A stretch of 49,124 bases of DNA from Candidatus Nitrotoga sp. BS (lineage in GTDB: Bacteria > Pseudomonadota > Gammaproteobacteria > Burkholderiales > Gallionellaceae). The position numbers and the translations under genes were made by a program. Location of the stretch: positions 1 to 49,124 of the forward strand of contig NZ_CAKMLL010000047.1 in NCBI RefSeq assembly GCF_927797785.1, given 5' to 3'. Under the pieces are notes generated by a model that saw only the letters and a list, made by a program, of their open reading frames with translations, was not told the DNA's origin and ran no database searches. Shown here one piece after another: positions 8,230 to 19,484 of this stretch; position 1 is the stretch's first letter, and the number at the start of each line of letters is the position of its first letter.

Positions 8230-9357
8230 ATGTATTGTTTGATTATGGCGGGCGGCGGACATGCGCAACTTAGCGTGCTCAAAGCACTTGCCCAAAAACC
8301 TTTGGACATTGATGCAGTGCTGATCACTCCGAGTCCTTACCAAATCTATTCCGGCATGTTGCCGGGATGGATAGCCGGACATTACAGCCTGTCGGATTGC
8401 CGGATCGATCTGCGCCCGCTGGCAAAATCCGCCGGAGTACGCCTGATCTTTGCCCAAGTTGTTGAAATCGATGCCAAGCGGTGCCGAGTCTTGCTCTCAG
8501 ATGGTACGCATCTTGATTACGATGGCTTGTCGCTCGACGTGGGCAGTGAGACCAATTTATCATTGCTGCAAGCGGCGGGAGAGCGTCTACTGCCAATCAA
8601 GCCGCTGGGTATTTTTGTACGACGCTGGCCGACCATACTTAACGCTGCATCGCAACAGAATCATTACCAGCTCATCGTGGTCGGTGGCGGTGCGGCTGGC
8701 GTCGAGCTGGCATTTGCCGCACAACATGCTTTTGCCACGCAGCAATGCCAGCAAGCTTCAGTAACGTTGGTCGCTTCGGAAGGCGGCATTTTGCCGGGCC
8801 ATGCGGGAAGAGTGAAGCATTGCGCCCATGCACTGCTGAAACAGCACGGAATCAAGCTGCTTCAGGCGCAAGCAGTGGCTACCCCGGAAGGGGTCGCACT
8901 TTCCAACGGGCAATCTCTGTTTGCAGATTGCATCATTGCGGCGACCGGTGCACGTCCGCCCGCCTGGCTGCGCAACTCCGATCTCGCGCTGGACGAACAG
9001 GGCTGCGTCCTCGTGGATGCGCAACACCGAAGCACCTCTCACCCCAATGTATTTGCCGCCGGAGATGTATGTATGCGCAGTGACATTCAGCTTGCACATT
9101 CCGGCGTACACGCGGTACTCGCCGGGCCAGTATTGGCGCACAACCTGATCGCAGCCATCAACGGGCACGCACTTGAAAGCTACCGACCGCGCAAAAAATC
9201 CTTGTACTTGCTCGCGACCGGCCCGAAACACGCCATCGCATCCTGGGGTGCGTTCAGCGCCAAAGGCCGTTGGGTGTGGGTCTGGAAGAACTGGATTGAT
9301 CGCCGCTTCATGCACAAATATGGCACATTGAATCACGTGCATAAGGAAACAGCATGA
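8230..9357 (+). CDS. NAD(P)/FAD-dependent pyridine nucleotide-disulfide-type oxidoreductase
   Basis: The 375-residue flavoprotein has an N-terminal FAD-binding motif (LIMAGGGHAQLSVLKAL), the segment YSGMLPGWIAGHYS near residue 40, a second nucleotide-binding motif VVGGGAAGVELAFA near 157, ATGARPP near 240 and the FAD-contacting FAAGDVC near 277. This arrangement matches the family related to the domain found fused to the N-terminus of SelD in some bacteria, itself close to NDH-2/SQR enzymes. No CxxC redox pair is seen. The start at ATG 8230 places the FAD motif at residue 4, as usual; a longer TTG start at 8197 is less likely. It overlaps nrtS by ATGA. Substrate and electron acceptor are unknown; the NrtS partner hints at nitrogen oxides (inference). 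Confidence 0.8.
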   Translation: MYCLIMAGGGHAQLSVLKALAQKPLDIDAVLITPSPYQIYSGMLPGWIAGHYSLSDCRIDLRPLAKSAGVRLIFAQVVEIDAKRCRVLLSDGTHLDYDGLSLDVGSETNLSLLQAAGERLLPIKPLGIFVRRWPTILNAASQQNHYQLIVVGGGAAGVELAFAAQHAFATQQCQQASVTLVASEGGILPGHAGRVKHCAHALLKQHGIKLLQAQAVATPEGVALSNGQSLFADCIIAATGARPPAWLRNSDLALDEQGCVLVDAQHRSTSHPNVFAAGDVCMRSDIQLAHSGVHAVLAGPVLAHNLIAAINGHALESYRPRKKSLYLLATGPKHAIASWGAFSAKGRWVWVWKNWIDRRFMHKYGTLNHVHKETA

Positions 9358-9572
9358 CTCGTTTTTTAAAAACCGCGACGTCGCGGCATATCGTTATCAA
9401 TGCACTCAAGATTGCACTTGTGGTCGGCAGCCTGCTAAATCTGGTAAATCAGGGGGGGGATATGCTGCATGGCGTTACGATCTCATGGTTTCAACTGATA
9501 TTAAATTACCTGGTGCCGTATTGTGTGGCAAGCTACAGCGCGGTGAAGAACGAGACCGAACTAAGGGAATAA
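9354..9572 (+). CDS. nrtS: Small nitrate/nitrite transporter of the NrtS family
   Basis: This 72-residue protein has two hydrophobic segments (INALKIALVVGSLLNLVNQG and the ISWFQLILNYLVPYCVASY region), the size and shape of NrtS proteins, which move nitrate/nitrite across the inner membrane. The ALKIALVVG, NLVNQG and YLVPYC motifs are those I associate with the family. It starts in the ATGA shared with the oxidoreductase stop, and its own TAA shares a base with the ATG of the sigma-factor gene, so the three are translationally coupled. The assignment rests on remembered family pattern; a generic two-helix membrane protein is the alternative. Confidence 0.72.
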   Translation: MTRFLKTATSRHIVINALKIALVVGSLLNLVNQGGDMLHGVTISWFQLILNYLVPYCVASYSAVKNETELRE

Positions 9573-10207
9573 TGACTGCCAATCGAGACCAAAAAGAAGA
9601 CACCCAGCAGACCAGCAATCTGCTGGCTGATGCGCCATTTCTGGAAGATGTACGCAGGCAAATGATCAAATTCGCCACACTTCAGCTCGGAGACGGTCAC
9701 TTGGCCGAAGATGCGGTACAGGAAGCATTGATCGGCGCGTTGAAGAATGCATCCTCTTTTGGAGGGCGTGCCGCACTCAAAACTTGGATATTTGCTATTT
9801 TGAAGAACAAGATCGCGGATACGTTGCGATACAAACAACGGGTGGTGAATGCCAGCAGCTTGTTGCGCGAGGATGAAGACGACGAGGCACTTTCCGAATT
9901 GTTCGACCGGAAAGGACACTGGCAGCGGGATGAACGGCCAGTGGCATGGGGCAATCCAGAAGCGTCTCTGCGCGAAAAATATTTCTGGAGCATGTTTGAA
10001 GCATGCCTGGAACGCTTGCCACCCAAGCAGGCACGGGTATTTATGATGCGCGAATTTCTCGAACTTGATGCCGACGAGATTTGTGCCACCATGAATTTAA
10101 CAACTAGCAATCTACATGTGCTGTTGCACCGCTCGCGCCTACGCTTGCGCGAGTGCATTGAAAACAAATGGTATCTGCAAGGAGAGCGAAATGATCAATT
10201 GCCGTAA
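9572..10207 (+). CDS. ECF-type RNA polymerase sigma factor
   Basis: The 211-residue protein has a sigma region 2 (about residues 20-90: LAEDAVQEALIGALKNASSF, LKTWIFAILKNKIADTLR) and a C-terminal sigma region 4 helix-turn-helix (about 140-200: RLPPKQARVFMMREFLELDA, ATMNLTTSNLHVLLHRSRL), with an acidic linker. The start is ATG 9572 in TAATG, preceded by AAGGGA; a longer frame from 9485 would overlap nrtS. A zinc anti-sigma gene overlaps its end. It resembles the sigma-70 factors paired with small zinc-finger proteins in Neisseria and other betaproteobacteria, which answer oxidative stress (from memory). Candidate targets include its own operon and the facing katG. Confidence 0.85.
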   Translation: MTANRDQKEDTQQTSNLLADAPFLEDVRRQMIKFATLQLGDGHLAEDAVQEALIGALKNASSFGGRAALKTWIFAILKNKIADTLRYKQRVVNASSLLREDEDDEALSELFDRKGHWQRDERPVAWGNPEASLREKYFWSMFEACLERLPPKQARVFMMREFLELDADEICATMNLTTSNLHVLLHRSRLRLRECIENKWYLQGERNDQLP

Positions 10208-10382
10208 CGCTACGCGTCTGTTGTCCGAGGCGCAAGAACGCCCCCTCTCGATCACCGAGCGAATGTCATTAAAGCTGCACGTGATTATGTGCAGCGGTTG
10301 CCAGAACTTCAAAGATCAGATGGAGACGCTCAGATTGATGACGCGTGCTTATGCAAAGAGAAAAAACGACCACGATGAATGA
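10191..10382 (+). CDS. Zinc-binding anti-sigma factor (zf-HC2/ZAS type)
   Basis: The 63-residue protein carries C4 and the motif H30-x3-C34-x2-C37, the zinc-binding signature of anti-sigma factors that hold ECF sigma factors and often release them on thiol oxidation. The ATG at 10191 is preceded by GGAG (10181-10184) and overlaps the sigma gene by 17 bases. It is soluble, with no membrane segment, unlike RseA-type proteins. It almost certainly binds the sigma factor just upstream; the oxidant-sensing role is inferred from the motif. Confidence 0.85.
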   Translation: MINCRNATRLLSEAQERPLSITERMSLKLHVIMCSGCQNFKDQMETLRLMTRAYAKRKNDHDE

Positions 10383-10400
10383 ACGATAGCAATTTTCAAA

Positions 10401-10487
10401 ACGAAAGAGAAAAGAGAAAGCTACCTTTTTCTTGCAGCATGGTCACGAATTCTCTTTCGTATATCCAATTGCGCTTGAAAAGGTAGC
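10401..10487. repeat. Interleaved inverted repeats between convergent genes
   Basis: ACGAAAGAGAA (10401-10411) pairs with TTCTCTTTCGT (10450-10460), and GCTACCTTTTTC (10420-10431) pairs with GAAAAGGTAGC (10477-10487, one-base bulge). The two pairs are interleaved, so an RNA from either strand could form a pseudoknot or switch between two hairpins. It lies in the 3' region of both the anti-sigma operon (+) and katG (-), and may act as a two-way terminator, though long T-runs are absent. Confidence 0.5.
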
Positions 10488-10535
10488 ATCTCTTTATCTA
10501 TTCCATGGGCTTTCGAACCCCTTTTGCCGCCGAAA

Positions 10536-13082
<2,547 letters not shown>

Positions 13083-13577
13083 CTATTCGCTATTGGAATT
13101 CTTTGCTAGCTGCTGGCTAAACGCGACATATTCGTCAATCAGCTGGCTTAGCCCGGCTTTGCCGCTTTCGGTCGGGTTCGGAACAGCGGCGAGATCGTCG
13201 ATCCGCCGCGACAAGTTATCCAATTTTTGAAAACGGCTACCGAATTCGCCGTATTGCAGCTTCGTTATCGCGCAGCGATTAAACCCAGCCACTACGAATT
13301 TCCTGAACTCGTTCGCCTGCTGCGAGGCATCTGATAATGCTTGACGTTGCGTCGGGTTCAGTTTTCCAAACAATTTTCCCTTTTCCGCAATGTTGGCTTC
13401 AAACTCGGCAGAGTAAGCCCAATACTGGGTGGTGAAATTATCGATATTTATAGGTTTGCGCATACCATCATTACACTGCACTGCAGGCGCGAGATTGTCC
13501 TTGAAGATAAAAGCAAGTATGGCTATCAGGGCAACTACGACGACAACCAGAGCTACTGACTTGGTACTACTGTTCAT
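13083..13577 (-). CDS. Membrane-anchored helical protein of unknown function
   Basis: I do not recognise this 164-residue protein. Residues 7-24 (VALVVVVVALIAILAFIF) form one membrane anchor or uncleaved signal, followed by a charged, mostly helical domain with two cysteines (C35 and C102), placed outside the membrane if the anchor follows the positive-inside rule. The start at ATG 13577 gives a short MNSSTK lead and a clean anchor. It lies downstream of the CHASE2 protein gene in the same direction but about 290 bases away, across a degenerate repeat, so joint transcription is uncertain. Confidence 0.7.
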   Translation of the reverse strand: MNSSTKSVALVVVVVALIAILAFIFKDNLAPAVQCNDGMRKPINIDNFTTQYWAYSAEFEANIAEKGKLFGKLNPTQRQALSDASQQANEFRKFVVAGFNRCAITKLQYGEFGSRFQKLDNLSRRIDDLAAVPNPTESGKAGLSQLIDEYVAFSQQLAKNSNSE

Positions 13578-13743
13578 ACATAGTCCTTATATTTAGCAGA
13601 ACTGGTTGCAGATTTTTCGAAGCGCAGATTCTTCTTGTATTTTTCCATTAGGTATAACCCAACAAACAAAATATGCTGATTAGAGCCGAATCTAATGATA
13701 ACAGCTAGAGGGCACCCTGAAACTTAACCTCGCTCTTCCATTT

Positions 13744-13800
13744 AGGACACCTCTAAAAATCTAATTTTTGTCACAATACTGCGTTACTCGAAAAAGATTG
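13744..13800. repeat. Truncated copy of the dispersed inverted-repeat element
   Basis: Starting at AGGACACCTCTAAAAATC, about 50 bases match the right end of the 6527-6710 element read in reverse (CCTCTAAAAATC, then TTT, CAA, CTGCGTT, AAAAA in the same order). A second partial end, GGGCACCCT, lies at 13710. No opposite end is seen nearby, so it is a decayed half. Confidence 0.5.
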
Positions 13801-13871
13801 AAGTCCTCAATGCTTTTCCAACCCATGAACGCGGTGCACATTTAACAAGGCCCTGCTAACTTTTATTTTGC

Positions 13872-16421
13872 TTACTGTACCAATTTGAAGCTCTCTAAAT
13901 CTGTAGCTGAGAGTGGATGGCTGAAAAAGTAACCTTGCGCGTCGCCACATTTTATATTGCGAAGGAAGAGAAGTTGCCCTGCATTCTCTACGCCCTCGGC
14001 CACTACATTCAGACCAAGTTTATGGGCGAGGGCGATGGTCGAGGCACAGATTTCCGCGTCGAGGTGATCGGTCTCAATATCGCGCACGAAAGATTTGTCA
14101 ATTTTCAGACTGGTGATCGGGAATAGTTTGAGGTAAGTCAAAGATGAGTGGCCGGTGCCGAAGTCATCCAGTGACAGGGTGATGCCCATGCTTCTGAGCG
14201 TGTTGAGAATTTCTATGCTGTGCTGAGGGTTTTTCATGGCAGCAGACTCGGTGATTTCCAGCTCCAAGTGGGCTGCATCGAGTTGGGTTTCTTTGAGAAC
14301 GCTTGCCACAACTGCTGGCAACGTGGGTTGCTCGAATTGGCGGGCCGACAGATTGATTGCCACGCGATTAATGTGTGTAAGTCCCGCCGCATGCCATACC
14401 TGCATTTGCCTACAAGCGGTACGCAACACCCATTCTCCCAAGGGCAGGATCAGACCTGATTTTTCCGCCATGGGGATGAACGAGTCGGGGAAAAGCAAGC
14501 CATGCACCGGATGATTCCAGCGCACCAATGCTTCTACAGCAATCATGCGCCCAGACCGCACGTTAATCTGGGGTTGATAGAACAACACAAATTCATTCCG
14601 TGCCAGTGCCTGGTGCAACTGATTCTCCAGCAGCAGCCGATCCATGGCATCCCGACTCAGGTCCGATGTGAACTGGCAGTAGCTGTTGCGGGCCTGTGCC
14701 TTGGCGTGATACATGGCAGCACCCGCATTTTTCAGAAGCGAGGCGGCATCGCTGCCATCATCAGGGTAAAGGCTGATGCCGATGCTTGAAGTGATGTGCA
14801 ACGCTTGACCCGTAAGGTGATAGGGCTGTGCGAGCGCGCTAAGTATTTTTTCTGCACAGAGCACGGCTGATGCCGTTTCCACACCGTGGACGACAATACC
14901 AAATTCGTCGCCGCCCAGACGGGCCACGATATCGTTGGTTCGAACGCTCAACTTCAAACGGGCGGTTACGTCCAACAGCATTTGATCTCCCGTTTCAAGT
15001 CCAAGGGTATCGTTGATAGTATTGAAGTCGTCAAGATCGACCAGCAGAATGGCAAGGCTGCTTTTATTCATGTGCGCGCCTTCGATGGCATGTGCGATCA
15101 GAGCGTGCAGGGCGCAGCGATTGGGCAGCTGTGTAAGCGGGTCAACGTTGGCAAGGACGTGGATTTTTGCCTTCTGCTCCTTATTCAGAAGGCGATGCGA
15201 ACGCATGGCTTCCAGCATATTGACGAACAGCACCACCAGCAGAGGCAGCAGCAAAGAGCTTTCCTGTTTTAACCAGTGGAGCAAGCTTAAATGGATTACA
15301 TAAACAATCAGTGCCGCACCGATGCCGATTGCCGTACCTGTAAGTAAAGACCGGCGGGGTTGCCATATCAACAGTAGCGCAGGGACAACTGCGATGAGCA
15401 GCAATCCCGCCGTCCAATACCAACGGGGGGGAGTAAGCACGAGATTTTGCGCTAATAATTGATGGGTAATGGCCAGTAGATAAAGACCACTTATTTCACC
15501 CACCGGAGTGTGAACTCGGTCAGCAAAGATAGCGGTACTGCCGATGAAAACGGTCTTACCGCGAATCATAGCTGGGGACAATTCTTGATTGGGCGACCCC
15601 AGCACTGCCATCGCGATACGTGAAAAGGGTATGGACAGCACCGAGTTCGGATTGCTGGGGTAGAAAAGATGGACAGCACTCTCATTATCCGTAGACCAGT
15701 TAAAGGGGTCGACTTGTATGCTATTACCCGGGATGGCTCGCACCGGTGGATGCGGTACCCCAGAAAAATGCGCAGCGAGCGGCAAGCTTGGAATAACCTG
15801 GCCGTCAATACGGTGGAATAATGGAAAGCGACGTAAAACGCCATCTCGATCCGCCTGCACAGTCACCACGCCGATATCTGCATAACCAGGCGCAGGTTGA
15901 GTAAATGATGCCAACGGTAATTGGATTGCTGACCAGGAGTAAGACGGCAATCCAGACGGGACATCCCAAGTCAAACCGTGCAGATCGGTGGGTGCATGTT
16001 CGTCGCTCTCAGTTTCAATGCGCATGGTAGCGGCAAGTACCACATTCGGATTGCGTGCAATCGCTTCCCGCAGTCGCCCATCATTTTCCCGCTGATCGGC
16101 GAAAGTGATATCGAACACCACGGCACGTGCGCCCATCTCGCCCAGATAGTCAAGGAGCAGAGCAAAGGTGTCACGCTTGTATGGCCAAGGCCCGAAATAC
16201 GGTTGCATGGCGCGCAGGGAAGCATCGTCGATATCAATGACCAGCGCATCCTGAAAGAAATGCTGCTGCGCAGCCAGGCGTGTCTGTTTATCTAAAGACA
16301 ACACATCCAGATGCTGATACAGCGAGGTAAAACTCAGTGCCCACGCTAGTACCAAGGCTGTCAGCGGAATCCACAAGGGATGAACCAATTTTGCAGCCAG
16401 GCTAGACATGGTATGAACCAT
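13872..16421 (-). CDS. CHASE2-GGDEF-EAL membrane c-di-GMP enzyme
   Basis: The 849-residue protein begins with one membrane helix (about 15-35), an extracytoplasmic CHASE2 sensor (about 45-330), three membrane helices (about 335-352, 358-382, 388-403), a diguanylate cyclase domain with intact GGDEF (503-507) preceded by the inhibitory-site RTND (494-497, five residues before), and a phosphodiesterase domain with EAL (630-632), NLSARQ, LELEITES, DDFGTGHSS and VAEGVE motifs all present. Both c-di-GMP synthesis and breakdown are therefore possible. Its ATG directly follows the TAA of the LysM-FecR gene with no base between, so the two are co-translated. It may read an envelope or surface signal connected with that protein (inference). 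Confidence 0.92.
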   Translation of the reverse strand: MVHTMSSLAAKLVHPLWIPLTALVLAWALSFTSLYQHLDVLSLDKQTRLAAQQHFFQDALVIDIDDASLRAMQPYFGPWPYKRDTFALLLDYLGEMGARAVVFDITFADQRENDGRLREAIARNPNVVLAATMRIETESDEHAPTDLHGLTWDVPSGLPSYSWSAIQLPLASFTQPAPGYADIGVVTVQADRDGVLRRFPLFHRIDGQVIPSLPLAAHFSGVPHPPVRAIPGNSIQVDPFNWSTDNESAVHLFYPSNPNSVLSIPFSRIAMAVLGSPNQELSPAMIRGKTVFIGSTAIFADRVHTPVGEISGLYLLAITHQLLAQNLVLTPPRWYWTAGLLLIAVVPALLLIWQPRRSLLTGTAIGIGAALIVYVIHLSLLHWLKQESSLLLPLLVVLFVNMLEAMRSHRLLNKEQKAKIHVLANVDPLTQLPNRCALHALIAHAIEGAHMNKSSLAILLVDLDDFNTINDTLGLETGDQMLLDVTARLKLSVRTNDIVARLGGDEFGIVVHGVETASAVLCAEKILSALAQPYHLTGQALHITSSIGISLYPDDGSDAASLLKNAGAAMYHAKAQARNSYCQFTSDLSRDAMDRLLLENQLHQALARNEFVLFYQPQINVRSGRMIAVEALVRWNHPVHGLLFPDSFIPMAEKSGLILPLGEWVLRTACRQMQVWHAAGLTHINRVAINLSARQFEQPTLPAVVASVLKETQLDAAHLELEITESAAMKNPQHSIEILNTLRSMGITLSLDDFGTGHSSLTYLKLFPITSLKIDKSFVRDIETDHLDAEICASTIALAHKLGLNVVAEGVENAGQLLFLRNIKCGDAQGYFFSHPLSATDLESFKLVQ

Positions 16422-19400
16422 TTACAAAACGAATGGCACGAGCAAAAAAAGTAGCTGCCAGTAGGTTTCAGTCGGTACTTCAATTTTCTGCACAGGCCCG
16501 AAAGAGCCAGCGAAACCATCGGCATCAATGGTTTTAACGCGCAGATAGTAAGTGCCGGGCTTCAAGTTTTCTATCTGGCTCTGGCTGATATTCACCACAC
16601 TGTCCATGATCGGTTGGGCAAAATCAGGATCGCGCGCCACTTGAATCTGGAATTTCTCACCTGCTTCACCACTGCGCCAGTGAAGCAGCAGTCGCTTATC
16701 CTCCATCTGAGGCAGCTCTAGTTGCGGGCCTTCGGGAATCTTGCGCTGTGTGAAGGATTGCACATTGCTGAAAGGACCCTGATTCTGTTCCGCAGCGACT
16801 GCGGCAATACGCCAGTAATATTGCCCCGGTGCGAGTGACACCACGTATTCGTTGCTCACCTGTTCCGGCAAATCGACCAGCAGTTCGGAGAAATCCGGTT
16901 TCGCGGCCAATTGCACGTGGTAGGACTGGGCTGTGTTAGAGGCGTTCCAGCGCAACGTAGTCTGAGAGCCATAAACTTTCTGACCGTCTTGTGGCGCGCT
17001 GATAGAAGGGGGGGTCGGCGGGGCCTTATGCTGTGTGAAGGATTGCACATTGCTGAAAGGACCCTGATTCTGTTCCGCAGCGACTGCGGCAATACGCCAG
17101 TAATATTGCCCCGGTGCGAGTGACACCACGTATTCGTTGCTCACCTGTTCCGGCAAATCGACCAGCAGTTCGGAGAAATCCGGTTTCGCGGCCAATTGCA
17201 CGTGGTAGGACTGGGCTGTGTTAGAGGCGTTCCAGCGCAACGTAGTCTGAGAGCCATAAACTTTCTGACCGTCTTGTGGCGCGCTGATAGAAGGGGGGGT
17301 CGGCGGGGCCTTATGCTGTGTGAAGGATTGCACATTGCTGAAAGGACCCTGATTCTGTTCCGCAGCGACTGCGGCAATACGCCAGTAATATTGCCCCGGT
17401 GCGAGTGACACCACGTATTCGTTGCTCACCTGTTCCGGCAAATCGACCAGCAGTTCGGAGAAATCCGGTTTCGCGGCCAATTGCACGTGGTAGGACTGGG
17501 CTGTGTTAGAGGCGTTCCAGCGCAACGTAGTCTGAGAGCCATAAACTTTCTGACCGTCTTGTGGCGCGCTGATAGAAGGGGGGGTCGGCGGGGCCTTATG
17601 CTGTGTGAAGGATTGCACATTGCTGAAAGGACCCTGATTCTGTTCCGCAGCGACTGCGGCAATACGCCAGTAATATTGCCCCGGTGCGAGTGACACCACG
17701 TATTCGTTGCTCACCTGTTCCGGCAAATCGACCAGCAGTTCGGAGAAATCCGGTTTCGCGGCCAATTGCACGTGGTAGGACTGGGCTGTGTTAGAGGCGT
17801 TCCAGCGCAACGTAGTCTGAGAGCCATAAACTTTCTGACCGTCTTGTGGCGCGCTGATAGAAGGGGGGGTCGGCGGGGCCTTATGCTGTGTGAAGGATTG
17901 CACATTGCTGAAAGGACCCTGATTCTGTTCCGCAGCGACTGCGGCAATACGCCAGTAATATTGCCCCGGTGCGAGTGACACCACGTATTCGTTGCTCACC
18001 TGTTCCGGCAAATCGACCAGCAGTTCGGAGAAATCCGGTTTCGCGGCCAATTGCACGTGGTAGGACTGGGCTGTGTTAGAGGCGTTCCAGCGCAACGTAG
18101 TCTGAGAGCCATAAACTTTCTGACCGTCTTGTGGCGCGCTGATAGAAGGGGGGGTCGGCGGGGCCTTATGCTGTGTGAAGGATTGCACATTGCTGAAAGG
18201 ACCCTGATTCTGTTCCGCAGCGACTGCGGCAATACGCCAGTAATATTGCCCCGGTGCGAGTGACACCACGTATTCGTTGCTCACCTGTTCCGGCAAATCG
18301 ACCAGCAGTTCGGAGAAATCCGGTTTCGCGGCCAATTGCACGTGGTAGGACTGGGCTGTGTTAGAGGCGTTCCAGCGCAACGTAGTCTGAGAGCCATAAA
18401 CTTTCTGACCGTCTTGTGGCGCGCTGATAAAAGGCGGGATCGGACGTGCCTTAAGCATGAATTCCCGGTTTGCATTAGCACCTTCCAGACCATTGCCATC
18501 GATCGATCTCACGCGCAGTACATAGCGACCATCCGGTAGATCAGGCCAATTCGCGACGTTGCCCTGGAATACATCATCCAAAAGTAATCGCTCGAACGAG
18601 AGATCCGAAAATACCTGTGCATGGTAGCGTTCAGCACCTATTACAGCGGGCCATTCAAAGCGCAGCGGAACACGTTGCAACACGCTGGGCACCAAGCTCA
18701 AATCAGGTGCCAACGATAGCGCTCGCGGGGCACGAGGTGACTCCCCCGGCGCGGCCAGCGTGCCGAAACCGGCTAAAACGGTAACTGTATCACCGCGAGT
18801 ACCACTGGCCTGTATGGCGCCATCGAGCACTTCGCTGCGTGAGACGTGATCGATGGCGCTCACATGTGCGCGAAATTTGGTTCCTCGCACAACCAAATTG
18901 AGCGCGCGTGATTTGATTTCATAACCTGCGGCTGGTTTCTGCTGTTCCGATATGTGGTTGTCCAGGCTACCTCGATTCAACTCGATAATCGTTTTAGCCA
19001 TGCCAGTTTTTCCAAAAAGAATCATTTCCACCAGGTTCACTTGCGTGCTCTGGGTAAGCAGGAGACGCGATCCGTCCACAAAACGCATGGACACACTAGC
19101 ATCAGCGCTGGTTTCGATCATGTCACCCACCTCTAGCCGTGCGCCTGCGATAAGATTTTGAGGGGGGCCATTCTTCGGGGTACGCGTGACCTTGCCTTGG
19201 ACATGAATGACTTCAGCGATGGCAGCTTCACGCTTCAGCAGAGCCACCGGCAAACGCAGCTTGGTTCCAGGACTGAGCCGCTTAGCTTCAGTCACGTCAT
19301 TGAGTTTTTGGATATAGTACCAGTCGTTTGGATTAGCCAAATAGTCCGTCGCAATACCGATCAAAGTATCGCCGGGTTGTACCGCGTACAACCACTCCGG

Positions 19401-19484
19401 TTCTGCCGCAGCGGCAGGATTGACAAGCTGTAGACCTAAGACGAGTGCTATAACGTAGCGCAAGGGGCAAAATAAATGCAACAT
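16422..19484 (-). CDS. LysM-FecR surface/periplasmic protein with six identical-type repeats
   Basis: The 1020-residue protein has a signal peptide (residues 1-27, ending NPAAAA), a LysM domain (about 32-80: YAVQPGDTLIGIATDYL) expected to bind peptidoglycan, a FecR-type domain (about 115-210, VRGTKFRAHV), a fibronectin-III-like part, then six tandem 95-residue beta-sandwich-like repeats with conserved QSYHVQLA and APGQYYWRIAAV, another related domain, and a hydrophobic tail YWQLLFLLVPFVL. The start is ATG 19484, with GGAG 7 bases upstream; a longer frame from TTG 19496 is less likely. Such proteins act in the envelope, but no specific partner is known. The CHASE2-GGDEF-EAL gene follows without a gap, suggesting one signalling unit. 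Confidence 0.85.
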   Translation of the reverse strand: MLHLFCPLRYVIALVLGLQLVNPAAAAEPEWLYAVQPGDTLIGIATDYLANPNDWYYIQKLNDVTEAKRLSPGTKLRLPVALLKREAAIAEVIHVQGKVTRTPKNGPPQNLIAGARLEVGDMIETSADASVSMRFVDGSRLLLTQSTQVNLVEMILFGKTGMAKTIIELNRGSLDNHISEQQKPAAGYEIKSRALNLVVRGTKFRAHVSAIDHVSRSEVLDGAIQASGTRGDTVTVLAGFGTLAAPGESPRAPRALSLAPDLSLVPSVLQRVPLRFEWPAVIGAERYHAQVFSDLSFERLLLDDVFQGNVANWPDLPDGRYVLRVRSIDGNGLEGANANREFMLKARPIPPFISAPQDGQKVYGSQTTLRWNASNTAQSYHVQLAAKPDFSELLVDLPEQVSNEYVVSLAPGQYYWRIAAVAAEQNQGPFSNVQSFTQHKAPPTPPSISAPQDGQKVYGSQTTLRWNASNTAQSYHVQLAAKPDFSELLVDLPEQVSNEYVVSLAPGQYYWRIAAVAAEQNQGPFSNVQSFTQHKAPPTPPSISAPQDGQKVYGSQTTLRWNASNTAQSYHVQLAAKPDFSELLVDLPEQVSNEYVVSLAPGQYYWRIAAVAAEQNQGPFSNVQSFTQHKAPPTPPSISAPQDGQKVYGSQTTLRWNASNTAQSYHVQLAAKPDFSELLVDLPEQVSNEYVVSLAPGQYYWRIAAVAAEQNQGPFSNVQSFTQHKAPPTPPSISAPQDGQKVYGSQTTLRWNASNTAQSYHVQLAAKPDFSELLVDLPEQVSNEYVVSLAPGQYYWRIAAVAAEQNQGPFSNVQSFTQHKAPPTPPSISAPQDGQKVYGSQTTLRWNASNTAQSYHVQLAAKPDFSELLVDLPEQVSNEYVVSLAPGQYYWRIAAVAAEQNQGPFSNVQSFTQRKIPEGPQLELPQMEDKRLLLHWRSGEAGEKFQIQVARDPDFAQPIMDSVVNISQSQIENLKPGTYYLRVKTIDADGFAGSFGPVQKIEVPTETYWQLLFLLVPFVL
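16745..18428. repeat. Tandem array of 285-bp repeats, 5.9 copies
   Basis: Units begin at 16745, 17030, 17315, 17600, 17885 and 18170. By eye they are the same at nearly every base, including silent positions; the last (N-terminal) unit departs after 18428. Five units contain a run of seven G (17008-17014 and every 285 bases). Each unit encodes one 95-residue domain in frame, so copy-number change alters protein length without shifting frame. Base-level identity points to recent duplication or gene conversion. Confidence 0.95.

Noticed and set aside
16745-18428. CRISPR-like regular repetition
   Set aside because: Units are 285 bp, contiguous and coding; there are no unique spacers.
16856-18539. 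Repeated 70-78 residue frames on both strands in the tandem array
   Set aside because: They recur every 285 bases only because the DNA repeats, and they are shadows of the LysM-FecR gene.
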